Below, one piece after another: positions 26,025-37,624 of a stretch of DNA of 51,965 bases (the first letter of the stretch is position 1; the number at the start of each line of letters is the position of its first letter). Position numbers and translations under genes: made by a program. The DNA lies in the NCBI RefSeq assembly GCF_000372645.1, contig NZ_APMP01000032.1:1-51965 (forward strand). Reading direction: 5' to 3'. The notes under the pieces were generated by a model. The model had not been told where the DNA came from. It did not search any database and saw nothing but the letters and a program-made list of their open reading frames with translations. Source of the DNA: Caulobacter vibrioides OR37. GTDB lineage: Bacteria; Pseudomonadota; Alphaproteobacteria; Caulobacterales; Caulobacteraceae.

Positions 26025-27347
26025 TTGGTCACCGCCGTTGCTCGCCAGTCCATCGCCGTCGTCGGTTCCGGGATCTCGGGCCTGTCGGCCGCCTGGCTCT
26101 TGTCTCGCCGTCACGACGTGACCCTTTACGAGGCCGACGCCCGGCTGGGCGGCCATGCCCACACCGTGACCGTCGAAGGCGACGCGGTCGACACCGGCTT
26201 CATCGTCTACAACGAGCCGAACTATCCGAACCTCACCGCGCTGTTCCGGCATCTGGACGTCGAGACCACGCCCACGGACATGTCGTTCGGCGTCTCACTG
26301 GACGGCGGCGCGCTGGAATATTCGAGCACCAACCTGCTGGCCCAGAAGCGCAACGCGGTGAACCCGCGCTTCCTCAAGATGTTGATGGACGTCATGCGCT
26401 TCTACCGCGACGGCCGGCGCATCCCGCCCGAGCTGGAGAGCGGCGGTCTGTGCCGGCTGGACGACTATCTGCGCCAACAGGGTTTCGGGCGCGCCTTTCA
26501 GGAGGACCACTTGCTGCCCCAGGCGGCGGCGATCTGGTCGGCATCTCTGCGCGACATCCGTGAGTTTCCCGCCGCGGCCCTGCTGCGCTTCTTCGACAAC
26601 CACGGCCTGATGCTGCCGATCGACAAGCGGCCGATCTGGCGCACGGTGGTCGGCGGCAGCGCGCGCTATGTCGAAAAGCTGGCCGCCGGCGTCTCTGGCG
26701 AGATCCTGACTGGACGCCCCGTGACGTCGATCCGGCGCGAACGGGATGGCGTCATGATCGAGGACATGGCCGGCGAGTCTCGGACCTTCGATCAGGTCGT
26801 CATCGCCGCGCACGCCGATCAGGCCCTAAGGATGCTAGCCTCGCCCTCCGCCGAGGAAGCCGAACTGCTGGGAAGCTTCCGCTACAGCCGCAATCGCGCG
26901 GTGCTGCACCGGGACGCGCGCGCCATGCCGCGTCGCCGCTCGGCCTGGGCCAGCTGGAACCATGTCGGCCGTCGCGGCGGCGATGGCGGCGTGACCTACT
27001 GGATGAACCTGCTGCAGCCGCTTCCGAAGGACAAGGCGTTCTTCCTGACCCTGAATCCCGAGCAGGCCCCCAGCGAGGTCCTGTACGATCAGGTCTACGA
27101 GCACCCGCTGTTCGACGGTCCGGCCATGCTGGCGCAACGGCGTCTGTGGTCCCTGCAGGGCCGGCGGCGGACCTGGTACTGCGGCGCCTATTTCGGATCG
27201 GGCTTCCACGAGGACGGCCTGCAGGCGGGACTCGCGGTCGCCGAGCGGCTGGGCGGCGTGCACCGTCCGTGGGTGCTGCCCGATCCATCGGGGCGCATCT
27301 TCCTCGACGACCGGACGATCGAGCCGCAAGAGGAACTGGTGGCGTGA
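26025..27347 (+). CDS. FAD-dependent oxidoreductase of the COG2907 type
   Basis: A 440-residue amine-oxidase-like flavoprotein. The N-terminal dinucleotide fold reads AVVGSGISGLSAAWLLSRRH followed by Glu in TLYEADARLGGHAHT. SARYVEKLAAGV and WYCGAYFGSGFHEDGLQAG, near the C terminus, are typical of the COG2907 group. In Rhodobacter related proteins are controlled by RpoE-ChrR and tied to fatty-acid modification. The frame begins with TTG at 26025, only eight codons before the fold, and there is no ATG or GTG alternative; the start is therefore uncertain. It overlaps the next gene by four bases. Confidence 0.87.
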   Translation: MVTAVARQSIAVVGSGISGLSAAWLLSRRHDVTLYEADARLGGHAHTVTVEGDAVDTGFIVYNEPNYPNLTALFRHLDVETTPTDMSFGVSLDGGALEYSSTNLLAQKRNAVNPRFLKMLMDVMRFYRDGRRIPPELESGGLCRLDDYLRQQGFGRAFQEDHLLPQAAAIWSASLRDIREFPAAALLRFFDNHGLMLPIDKRPIWRTVVGGSARYVEKLAAGVSGEILTGRPVTSIRRERDGVMIEDMAGESRTFDQVVIAAHADQALRMLASPSAEEAELLGSFRYSRNRAVLHRDARAMPRRRSAWASWNHVGRRGGDGGVTYWMNLLQPLPKDKAFFLTLNPEQAPSEVLYDQVYEHPLFDGPAMLAQRRLWSLQGRRRTWYCGAYFGSGFHEDGLQAGLAVAERLGGVHRPWVLPDPSGRIFLDDRTIEPQEELVA

Positions 27348-28132
27348 CCTTTCGCTCGGCGCTCTATGCCGGCCTGGTGACCCATGACCGCGCGCGGCCC
27401 CGGCGGCATAGCCTGCGCTATCGCGTGTTCATGCTGCTGCTGGACCTGGACGAGATCGACGCCCTGGACGCCAGGCTCAAGCGGTTCTCGCGCGGACGCT
27501 TCAACCTGCTCGGCTTTCATGACCGCGACCACCTCGACGATCCGTCGGCGTCGCTGAAGGACGTGGTGCTGGCCAAGCTCGACGCCAGCGGCCTTGCGCC
27601 GAAGGGCGCGCGGATCAGCGTGCTGGCCATGCCGCGCATCCTCGGCAAGGGCTTCAATCCCTTGAGCGTCTTCTTCTGCCACGACGCCGACGGGCGGCTG
27701 GTCGCGACCGTCCACGCGGTGCGCAACACGTTCGGCCAACGTCATGACTACGTCCTGCCCGCCGGCGAGGCGCGGGGCGAGCGGCTCGATCAGGGCGCGC
27801 GGACGAAGGTCTTCTATGTCTCACCGTTCCTGCCGATGGACCTGCGCTACGGCTTCGAGATCGCGCCGCCGGGCGAGACCGTGCACGTCGGCGTCGACGT
27901 GCTGGACTCCGAGGGCGTCGTGCTGGCCGCGACCTTTTCGGGAACGCGGCGCGACCTGACCGACGGCGCGATCTGGCGGGCACTGGCCACCCATCCCTGG
28001 CAGGTGATCGGCGTGATGGTCGCCATCCATTGGGAAGCGATCAAGCTCGTCCTGAAAGGCTTTCGCTTCTTTCCGCAGGATCCGGCCACGCGCGGCGTGC
28101 GTCGGCCGGCCGGGACGCTTGAAGCGGTCTAG
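27344..28132 (+). CDS. DUF1365 family protein (COG3496)
   Basis: A 262-residue protein with the DUF1365 landmarks [48 protein letters not shown] and [15 protein letters not shown]. The function is unknown, but the family constantly follows COG2907 flavoproteins and usually precedes a cyclopropane-fatty-acid synthase. Here no such synthase follows. GTG at 27344 overlaps the preceding stop as GTGA, which explains coupling; longer frames are inside the upstream gene. It converges on trmFO with the two stop codons sharing the palindrome CTAG. Confidence 0.88.
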   Translation: MTFRSALYAGLVTHDRARPRRHSLRYRVFMLLLDLDEIDALDARLKRFSRGRFNLLGFHDRDHLDDPSASLKDVVLAKLDASGLAPKGARISVLAMPRILGKGFNPLSVFFCHDADGRLVATVHAVRNTFGQRHDYVLPAGEARGERLDQGARTKVFYVSPFLPMDLRYGFEIAPPGETVHVGVDVLDSEGVVLAATFSGTRRDLTDGAIWRALATHPWQVIGVMVAIHWEAIKLVLKGFRFFPQDPATRGVRRPAGTLEAV

Positions 28133-29529
28133 GCGCCCATCCAGGTTTCGAGATCCTTCAGCGCCCGCAAGCTCATCAGGCGCTTCTTGGCGCGGCCGCG
28201 TTCCTTCAGCGGAATCTTCTTGCCATCCTCGTCGACCTTCGGCGCTTCCAGCGGCGGCAGCAGGCCGTAGTTGATGTTCATCGGCTGGAAGCTGCCCCCT
28301 TCGAGGTGGCCGCCGGTGATGTGCTCGACCAGAGCGCCCAGGGCGGTGGTCGGGGGCGGCGCGTCGATCGGCGCGCCCTTGCGGTCGGCGGCGGCGAAGC
28401 GGCCGGTCAGAAGGCCCATGGCGGCGCTCTCGACATAGCCCTCGACGCCGGTGACCTGGCCGGCGAACCGCAGGCGCGGCTGGGCCTTCATCCGCAGCGA
28501 CTTGTCCAGGAGCTTCGGCGAATTGATGAAGGTGTTGCGGTGCAGGCCGCCCAGACGCGCGAACTGGGCGTTCTCCAGGCCCGGGATCATCCGGAAGGTC
28601 TCGGCCTGGACGCCGTGCTTAAGCTTGGTCTGGAAACCGACCATGTTCCACAGCGTGCCCAGCGCGTTGTCCTGGCGCAGCTGGACGATGGCGTAGGACT
28701 TCACGGTCGGGTCGCGCGGATTGGTCAGGCCCACCGGCTTCATCGGGCCGTGGCGCAGGGTCTCGCGGCCGCGCTCGGCCATCACCTCGATCGGCAGGCA
28801 GCCGTCGAAATAGGGGACGTTCTCCCACTCCTTGAACTCGGACTTGGGACCGGCCAGCAGGGCGTCGATGAAGGCCTCGTACTGGTCCTTGTTCATCGGA
28901 CAGTTGATGTAGGCGGCCGCGTCGCCGCCGGGGCCTTCCTTGTCGTAGCGCGACTGTCGCCAGGCGACGTCCATGTTGATGGACTCGAAGTGGATGATCG
29001 GCGCGATGGCGTCGAAGAAACTGAGCTGGCCTTCGCCGGTCATCTCCAGGATCGCCTGGGCGAGAGCCGGCGAGGTGAGGGGGCCGGTGGCGACGACGAC
29101 ATTGTCCCATTCGGCGGGCGGAAGGCCGGCGATCTCCTCGCGGACGATCGTGACCAGCGGGTGCTGTGACAGGCGCTTGGTGACCTCGGCCGAGAAGCCG
29201 TCGCGGTCCACGGCCAGGGCGCCGCCGGCCGGCACCTGGTGCTGGTCGGCGCAGCTCATGATCAGGCTGCCCAGCTTGCGCATTTCCGCGTGCAGCAGGC
29301 CCACGGCGTTGAACTGCCAGTCGTCGGAGCGGAACGAATTCGAGCAGACCATCTCGGCCAGGCCGTCGGTCTGGTGGGCGTCCGTCGTGACTTTGCCCGT
29401 GGCGTCGTCCTTGCGCATCTCGTGCAGGATCACCGGCACGCCGCTCTGGGCGATCTGCCAGGCGGCCTCGGAGCCGGCCAGGCCCCCGCCGACGACGTGG
29501 ACGGGCTGATAGGTCGAGTTCGTGGTCAT
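28129..29529 (-). CDS. trmFO: Folate-dependent tRNA (uracil-54-C5)-methyltransferase TrmFO
   Basis: A 466-residue FAD protein that makes ribothymidine at position 54 of tRNA using methylenetetrahydrofolate and reduced FAD. The N-terminal FAD motif is [19 protein letters not shown], and Cys62 in [11 protein letters not shown] corresponds to a conserved active-site-region Cys. A second conserved Cys is in [13 protein letters not shown]. GidA/MnmG is related but longer. The length is normal for TrmFO. The gene is single and divergent from the first membrane paralogue. Confidence 0.96.
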   Translation of the reverse strand: MTTNSTYQPVHVVGGGLAGSEAAWQIAQSGVPVILHEMRKDDATGKVTTDAHQTDGLAEMVCSNSFRSDDWQFNAVGLLHAEMRKLGSLIMSCADQHQVPAGGALAVDRDGFSAEVTKRLSQHPLVTIVREEIAGLPPAEWDNVVVATGPLTSPALAQAILEMTGEGQLSFFDAIAPIIHFESINMDVAWRQSRYDKEGPGGDAAAYINCPMNKDQYEAFIDALLAGPKSEFKEWENVPYFDGCLPIEVMAERGRETLRHGPMKPVGLTNPRDPTVKSYAIVQLRQDNALGTLWNMVGFQTKLKHGVQAETFRMIPGLENAQFARLGGLHRNTFINSPKLLDKSLRMKAQPRLRFAGQVTGVEGYVESAAMGLLTGRFAAADRKGAPIDAPPPTTALGALVEHITGGHLEGGSFQPMNINYGLLPPLEAPKVDEDGKKIPLKERGRAKKRLMSLRALKDLETWMGA

Positions 29530-29625
29530 GGCCGCGCCCTATACCCCCCGCTGTCGTTTCGCGAAACCTGCGTGTAGGCTCGCGAGCGGAGTCAGCGCTT
29601 CGCGCTGGACGGCGTGGGAGGGGAC

Positions 29626-30579
29626 ATGGCTAGGTTTTCCGTGACCGAGGCGGCGACGGCCGGCTTCGGGATCGTCGGTCGCAGGCCGCTGGTCGTGGCG
29701 GGCTGGGCGATCGCGCTGGTCGCGGCGCTGGTGCTGCCCGCCCTGCTGTGCATCGCGATGCTGGGACCGCGGTTCGTCGAGATCATGCAGTTGGCGGCCC
29801 AACAGAAAGGGCAGGCCGGCGATCCCGAAGCCCTGGATCGGATGATGCGGCTGAATTCCGGCCTGACCGGCTTCAACATGCTCTACTGGCTGTGGTCGAC
29901 CTTCGTGAAGGCGGTGTTCTGCGGCGCGGCGTTCCGCGCCGTGCTGACGCCGGAGAAGGCCGCCTGGGCCTATCTGCGCATCGGGTCGCGGGAGATGTGG
30001 CTGGCGCTGGTGATGCTGGTCGAGCAGGTGCTGTTGTTTATCGCCGTCTTCGTCATGGCCCTGGTCATCGCCGTGGTGGCGGCGATCGCGGCGGTGGGCG
30101 CGGGGGATCATCAAACGGGCGGCGCGATCGCCGTCGCCGGCGTTGGCGGCGCGATCGCCGTGGTCCTTGTGATCTGGGTGGCGCTGCGCCTGTCCATGGC
30201 CGGTCCGATGAGCTTCGCCGACAACCAGTTTCGCCTGTTCGAGTCTTTGGATCTGACCAAGGGGCAGACGTGGCGGCTGCTAGGCGTCGCCTTGCTGGTC
30301 ATCCTGTTCCTGGTGGTGATGGAAATGTTGCTGGCCGGGCTGATTGGCGGCGTCGTCCTGGCGGGCGGCGGGTCGCTGGCGGCGCTGCAAGGCTCGGCCA
30401 ATTTGGACGCGTTGTTCCGCCGGCCGCCGATCGAGATCCTGCGCGTGCTGTGGCCGTGGCTGACGTCGCTGGGCGTTGTCGTGGCGCTGTTCGGCGCGGT
30501 GGCGCAGGCGGTTTTCTACGCGCCCTGGGCGTTCATTCACCGCGCCCTGGCCCGCCCGCGCGAGACGGCGTGGCTCTGA
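29626..30579 (+). CDS. Multipass membrane protein, paralogue 1 of 4
   Basis: A 317-residue protein with about six strongly hydrophobic segments and no recognised domain. It starts FSVTEAATAGFGIVGRRP and contains AAWAYLRIGSREMWL, then WVALRLSMAGPMSFAD ... TKGQTWRLLG, and ends APWAFIHRALARP. These three landmarks recur in the proteins at 31471 and 33112 and weakly at 30703, showing common origin. The ATG at 29626 follows GGGAGGGG, so it is chosen over the upstream GTG. The conserved loop between membrane segments may be functional, but I cannot name a role. Only a distant similarity to YciC/DUF975-type membrane proteins is suspected. Confidence 0.8.
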   Translation: MARFSVTEAATAGFGIVGRRPLVVAGWAIALVAALVLPALLCIAMLGPRFVEIMQLAAQQKGQAGDPEALDRMMRLNSGLTGFNMLYWLWSTFVKAVFCGAAFRAVLTPEKAAWAYLRIGSREMWLALVMLVEQVLLFIAVFVMALVIAVVAAIAAVGAGDHQTGGAIAVAGVGGAIAVVLVIWVALRLSMAGPMSFADNQFRLFESLDLTKGQTWRLLGVALLVILFLVVMEMLLAGLIGGVVLAGGGSLAALQGSANLDALFRRPPIEILRVLWPWLTSLGVVVALFGAVAQAVFYAPWAFIHRALARPRETAWL

Positions 30580-30702
30580 CGTAACGCCGGATCGAAATGC
30601 GCGCGCGGGGCCGCGCCGCCATCGCCAGACGGTCCGCGAGGCCCTAGATTGCCGGGTGGGGCGGTGACTCGCCGCGCTGTGGCGGGAAGGGGATTTGATC
30701 GG

Positions 30703-31470
30703 ATGACGGAGGGATCGGCGAACGTCGGCGCGGCGCTCCGCGCGGGCTATTCCGACCTCGGGGCTTCGATCAACGCCTGCTGGGCGGCGCTGCTGGCCGC
30801 CATCGTCCTGACCGTTCTGGCCGCGACCCTGCCGCCCGCGATCAAGACCTTGGCGCTGGTCGTCGCGACGGTGATCGCGCAGGGCGCGCTTTATCGACGC
30901 GCCTTCGGACGGGCCCCGGGCCTCAAGGGTCTGCGATGGGGGCGCGACGAGTGGCGACTGCTAAGCGCGCACGTCATGGCGCTGGGCCTGATCCTGCTGA
31001 TCGGCTCGATCCTGCTGGTGGTGGTCGGGGCGATCGCCTGGGGCGTCGCCCGCGCCAGCGCGCCTGATCTGGACGTCGGCTCGGCCAGCGCGTGGCGTCA
31101 GGCGCTGGCCTCCGCCGGTCCCGCCGGCCTCATCGCGGGTCTGGCGCCGGTGGCGTCTCTGGCGTTGCTGGTCTGGCTGGCCCTGCGCCTGGCGCTGGTG
31201 GCGCCGGCCACGGTCGATCAGTCGGGCGTGCGGGTTTTGAGCGCCTTTCCCCTGACAAAAGGTCGTGTTGCGACGCTTCTAGTCGCCGTCTTGGCGCTGG
31301 CCTTGCCGCCGCTCGCGGCCGGAGGCTTGGTCGGCGCGAGCCTCCCGCGCGCCGACGAGCTTCTGGCGGCGGCGATTGTCGCCATGATGACCTATTTGTA
31401 TCTGGCGCCCGTCCTGGCGGGCGCCCTGACCCATATCTACCGCCAGAGCGCGGTCATACAGGACGCCTAG
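30703..31470 (+). CDS. Multipass membrane protein, paralogue 2 of 4
   Basis: A 255-residue hydrophobic protein, the most divergent of the four. It has ALYRRAFG, LRWGRDEWRLLSAH in place of the AYLRxGxxE motif, and WLALRLALVAPATVDQS ... FPLTKGRVATLLV matching the second shared motif; it ends LTHIYRQSA, like the SIYRELKE end of paralogue 4. ATG at 30703 follows GGAAGGGGA. Its stop codon directly abuts the next start codon, so the two are one operon. No enzymatic residues stand out. Confidence 0.75.
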   Translation: MTEGSANVGAALRAGYSDLGASINACWAALLAAIVLTVLAATLPPAIKTLALVVATVIAQGALYRRAFGRAPGLKGLRWGRDEWRLLSAHVMALGLILLIGSILLVVVGAIAWGVARASAPDLDVGSASAWRQALASAGPAGLIAGLAPVASLALLVWLALRLALVAPATVDQSGVRVLSAFPLTKGRVATLLVAVLALALPPLAAGGLVGASLPRADELLAAAIVAMMTYLYLAPVLAGALTHIYRQSAVIQDA

Positions 31471-32346
31471 ATGTCTGTTCGTCCCGTCGAAGCGGCCACC
31501 GAAGGCCTCCGGATCATGCGGCGCAAGCCGACCGTCGTCCTGGCCTGGGCGGTGTTCTCGCTCGTCATGCTGCCGGTCCTGGGCCTGGTGGCCAATATCG
31601 TTCTGGGCAAGGAGGGGCTCAAGGTGCTGGCTGGACGGGCCGGCTCGGCGGACCCTCGCGAAATCCTGGACCTCGTGACGCATCTGGGCGGCGCCATGGT
31701 GCTGCTCATCGCGCTGGCCCTGCTGTTGGGTTCGGTGCTTTCGGCGGCGATCATCCGCTCTGTGATCGAACCGGCCAATGACCGCTTCGCCTATCTTCGC
31801 GTCGGCAAGGAAGAGGTGCAGCTTTTGGTGGTCTCGTTGATCACCTGGGCGGCCGCCCTGATCGTCACCGTCATCCCGTCCGGCGCGGTGGTGATGGGGA
31901 CGTCGCTGCTGTCCGGTCCGGCGGCCAACTGGTTCGGAACGGTGGGCACTCTGGCGGTGATCGGCCTGTCGCTCTGGGTGGGCGTGCGGCTGTCGCTGTT
32001 GGGTCCGCACGCCTTTTCGCACCATCACATCGACATCCGCGCCGCCTGGATCCAGACCCACGGTCAGTTCTTCCGGCTGCTGGGGATGTTCGTCATGACG
32101 ATCGTGATGAGCGCGATCGTCTCGATCGTCGGCGCGACGGTGTCGAGCATCGTCGCCGGTCTGTTGGGCGGCGGCGTCAATGTGCGCGCCGCAGGCGTCA
32201 ACGCCGGCCTGATCCTGACCTTGCTGGCCAATCTGTTGCTGGCGCCGGTGTTCCTGACCCTTCAGGCCGTGATCCTCGCCGCGGCCCCCGCCAAGGCCTT
32301 CGCCCATTTGAACCAGGACGAGATCGACGCCGGCCTGCACCCCTGA
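31471..32346 (+). CDS. Multipass membrane protein, paralogue 3 of 4
   Basis: A 291-residue protein with about six hydrophobic segments. It opens RPVEAATEGLRIMRRKPTVV, parallel to paralogue 1, and carries FAYLRVGKEEVQLL and VGVRLSLLGPHAFSHHHIDI ... THGQFFRLLGMF. The stretch SHHHID has three adjacent His residues at the membrane interface. The ATG follows the stop of paralogue 2 with no gap. It is convergent with a glutathione transferase gene nine bases away. Confidence 0.8.
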   Translation: MSVRPVEAATEGLRIMRRKPTVVLAWAVFSLVMLPVLGLVANIVLGKEGLKVLAGRAGSADPREILDLVTHLGGAMVLLIALALLLGSVLSAAIIRSVIEPANDRFAYLRVGKEEVQLLVVSLITWAAALIVTVIPSGAVVMGTSLLSGPAANWFGTVGTLAVIGLSLWVGVRLSLLGPHAFSHHHIDIRAAWIQTHGQFFRLLGMFVMTIVMSAIVSIVGATVSSIVAGLLGGGVNVRAAGVNAGLILTLLANLLLAPVFLTLQAVILAAAPAKAFAHLNQDEIDAGLHP

Positions 32347-32354
32347 GGGGGCGC

Positions 32355-32969
32355 TTAGGCCGACGCGCTGGGCCTTGCCGCCATCCGTTCGCGCCAGGCG
32401 ATGACGTTCCTGGCTTCGTCTGGCGTCGGCAGACCCACGAAGTCGGCGAAGTCCAAGGTCGTCTGGCCGGCGATGTCGGCGATGGTGTAGGTCTCGCCCG
32501 TCAGATAGGGGCGGCCGTCGGCCAGTTCGCGATCGAGCCACAGCTGGATCTTTTCGACGACCTCGCGGTTCGACTCTCCAAATTCCTTGTTCTGCTTCAG
32601 AAGATGCGCCGTGAACGGATGGGCGTGGCGCCAGAACATGCCGACCGGCACGGTCAGGCGCAGCTCGATCCGGCGCGTCCACATCTCGATCATCGCCTGC
32701 TCCAGCGCCGAAACGCCGAACAGCGGGGGCTTGGGGTGCAACACCTCGAAATAGCGGCAGATGGCGACGGTCTCGCTGATCGTGGTCCCGTCGTCCAGCT
32801 CCAGCACCGGCACCTGGCCCAGGCTGTTGCGCGCCAGATGCTCCGGCGATTTGTGGCCGCCTTGGCGCAGTCCGATCGGGATCTCGGGCACCGACAGGCC
32901 CTTCTCGGCCAGGAAGATCCGCACGCGCCGAGGATTGGGCGCGGGCATGGCCTCGCCATAGAGCTTCAT
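32355..32969 (-). CDS. Glutathione S-transferase family protein
   Basis: A 204-residue protein with the thioredoxin-like N-terminal domain (KLYGEAMPAPNPRRVRIFLA; GQVPVLELDDGTTISETVAI, giving the cis-Pro and the glutathione-binding Glu-Ser-type pair as SET) and the all-helical C-terminal domain from about residue 85. It should conjugate or reduce substrates with glutathione in the cytoplasm. The usual catalytic Tyr/Ser/Cys position is not obvious, as in many bacterial classes. It interrupts the run of membrane paralogues on the opposite strand. Confidence 0.92.
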   Translation of the reverse strand: MKLYGEAMPAPNPRRVRIFLAEKGLSVPEIPIGLRQGGHKSPEHLARNSLGQVPVLELDDGTTISETVAICRYFEVLHPKPPLFGVSALEQAMIEMWTRRIELRLTVPVGMFWRHAHPFTAHLLKQNKEFGESNREVVEKIQLWLDRELADGRPYLTGETYTIADIAGQTTLDFADFVGLPTPDEARNVIAWRERMAARPSASA

Positions 32970-33111
32970 GGTGTCCTCCCAATTTTAAAACGGATGTTAG
33001 AGGCGCGCCGACCCACGCCGCAAGCCCGTGCGAAAAAGGCTTCGCCCACCCTGTCGAAGCGGCGCGAACCTGTTTAGCCTCAAGGCTTATTCGCCATCCT
33101 GTGAGTTCGTC

Positions 33112-34020
33112 ATGTCCAAGTTCTCGGCCTCCGACGCGGCCTTCTCCGGCTTCCGGCTGGTGCGGGAGAACCTGAAGACGATTGGCGTCTGGGCGGTGGC
33201 CATGACGGTGCTGTCGATCGCGTCGAACGTGCTGGCCATCCAGTTCTTCGGTCCCAAGCTCGAAGCCCTGCTGAGCTACATGACCGACACGAACAATCCG
33301 GACCCGGATGAGTTCTTCAATCGCGCCTCGGGTCTGACGCCGTTGATGCTGTGGATGCTGCCCTACAGCCTGATCGTCAACGGCGTGGTCTTCGCGGCCC
33401 TGAACCGCCTGATCCTGCGTCATGACGAGAGCCGTTTCGCCTATCTGCGGCTTGGCGCGGCCGAGTTGCGGCAGGCGGTCCTGTGGGTGCTGACCAGCTG
33501 CGTCTTGATGGGCGTGCTGTTCCTGGGCTCGGCCGTCTCGGGTTTCCTGGGCGCGCTCGGCGGCGCCACGGGCGCGTTCCTCGCCCTGCTGGGCCTCGTT
33601 GGGGCGCTGTGCGGCGTCGTTTATCTGGCCGTGCGCCTGTCGTTCGCCTCGGCGGTCACCTTCGACACCGGCAAGATCACCCTGTTCAAGTCGATGCCGC
33701 GAACCGAAGGGCTCTTCTGGCCGCTGCTGGGGGCCTATCTGTTGGCGGCGGTGATGAGCATCATCGTCGTGCTGCTGATCTGGACCATCGTCTCGGCTAT
33801 CGGCCTGGTCGCGTCGGGCGACTTCGCGGCCACCGGCAAGATGCTGCGCGCCGACACGACCTCGCTGCGCGCCTATTTCACGCCGGCCGGGGTGGTCCAG
33901 GCGCTGTTCTCCGGCCTGATCAATGTGCTGACCACCTTGATCGTCTTTGGCCCCGCGCCGTCCATCTATCGTGAGCTGAAAGAGCGCGAGGCAGGCGTTT
34001 CCGGCGAGGGCGGCTGGTAG
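33112..34020 (+). CDS. Multipass membrane protein, paralogue 4 of 4
   Basis: A 302-residue protein with about six membrane segments. It opens FSASDAAFSGFRLVRENLKT and has RFAYLRLGAAELRQAV and AVRLSFASAVTFDTG ... TEGLFWPLLGAY, the same landmarks as paralogues 1 and 3; it ends PAPSIYRELKE. It contains an acidic loop after the first segments (TNNPDPDEFF). ATG at 33112 is chosen because the N terminus aligns with paralogue 1. It lies beyond the glutathione transferase gene and so has its own transcript. No function is assigned. Confidence 0.8.
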   Translation: MSKFSASDAAFSGFRLVRENLKTIGVWAVAMTVLSIASNVLAIQFFGPKLEALLSYMTDTNNPDPDEFFNRASGLTPLMLWMLPYSLIVNGVVFAALNRLILRHDESRFAYLRLGAAELRQAVLWVLTSCVLMGVLFLGSAVSGFLGALGGATGAFLALLGLVGALCGVVYLAVRLSFASAVTFDTGKITLFKSMPRTEGLFWPLLGAYLLAAVMSIIVVLLIWTIVSAIGLVASGDFAATGKMLRADTTSLRAYFTPAGVVQALFSGLINVLTTLIVFGPAPSIYRELKEREAGVSGEGGW

Positions 34021-34045
34021 GCGATACCAGTCGCGCCCCAGGCCA

Positions 34046-34081
34046 AGTCCCCCGTCCCGAGGTGTCGATGAACGGGGGGCT
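34046..34081. terminator. Probable terminator between paralogue 4 and uvrA
   Basis: AGTCCCCCGT at 34046-34055 can pair with ACGGGGGGCT at 34072-34081 with one G-U pair. It sits between two convergent stop codons and has no long T-tract, so it is a moderate candidate for a bidirectional terminator. Confidence 0.45.
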
Positions 34082-34093
34082 GTTCCGCGGCGC

Positions 34094-37006
<2,913 letters not shown>

Positions 37007-37085
37007 GTTTCCCGGAACGTTCGGGCCATGAGAAGGCTCACGGCGCAACGACTATATGTAGGGCTCGGCGCGGGGATTAACACAA

Positions 37086-37100
37086 GAACAAGGTGTGAAC
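37086..37100 (-). promoter_or_regulatory. LexA (SOS) box upstream of uvrA
   Basis: GAAC at 37086-37089, seven bases, then GAAC at 37097-37100. On the minus strand this is GTTC-N7-GTTC, the alphaproteobacterial LexA box. It lies 80-94 bases before the uvrA start and is properly placed to repress its promoter. Confidence 0.8.
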
Positions 37101-37286
37101 AAATGTCTCGCGCCCGCGAGGATGCGCCTGCTGACAGCGGGTGTCAGCAATGTGCGAAGAGCGCGCCCGAAAAGGACGCAACGGCGTTCGCATTCCCTAA
37201 ACCCTGTTTGGAAGCGGGTTCTTCAGCTCACGCATGATGTAAAGGCCACGTTCGGGCTGAAGCTCGACCTCGATAAGGAGCGAGCG

Positions 37287-37448
37287 ATGGCCAAGCCCGA
37301 GGCCCAAAGCGCCAAACAGGAAGCCAAGCAGGATGCGTTTGACGCGCTCAAGCCGGGCAAACCGCGCTCGATCGTCATCGACGGATTGGTGTTCATCGGC
37401 GGCGTCGGGTCGCTGATCTACGTTCTGCACACCATGGCGCCCAACTAG
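37287..37448 (+). CDS. Small single-span membrane protein
   Basis: A 53-residue protein: a charged, Lys/Gln/Ala-rich N-terminal half (AKPEAQSAKQEAKQDAF) followed by one hydrophobic segment, residues about 30-50 (SIVIDGLVFIGGVGSLIYVL). AAGGAG lies 6 bases before the ATG at 37287, so translation from here is credible; longer frames upstream run through the uvrA promoter. It is divergent from uvrA and shares the region with the LexA box. No family was recognised. Confidence 0.7.
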   Translation: MAKPEAQSAKQEAKQDAFDALKPGKPRSIVIDGLVFIGGVGSLIYVLHTMAPN

Positions 37449-37522
37449 GGCGCCGTCCGGCGCCGCTTGCCGCGCGACGCGCCAACGCCTAGATTCGCCG
37501 CTCCTATCCGATGGAGGCTCCC

Positions 37523-37624
37523 ATGATCAGCAAGACGGAAGACCGCTTCGTCCTCTCCGTTTCCCTGACCTTGGGTTCGCATGTCCTTCATCACCTTGGA
37601 TTCCGTTTCCGCCGCCACGCCTGA
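37523..37624 (+). CDS. Possible 33-residue leader ORF overlapping the ABC-F start
   Basis: An ORF of 33 codons (MISKTEDRFVLSV...) with a GGAGG five bases before its ATG, a much better ribosome-binding site than that of the ABC-F gene. It overlaps the first 44 bases of the ABC-F gene in another frame and ends at TGA 37622. It could couple or attenuate ABC-F translation, as leader peptides do for some ABC-F resistance genes. It could also be a chance ORF; conservation is unknown. Confidence 0.35.
   Translation: MISKTEDRFVLSVSLTLGSHVLHHLGFRFRRHA

Noticed and set aside
31279..33423. 714-codon leftward open frame over the membrane paralogues
   Set aside because: It overlaps three well-supported genes; its sequence is low-complexity His/Arg/Asp/Gln typical of a shadow frame.
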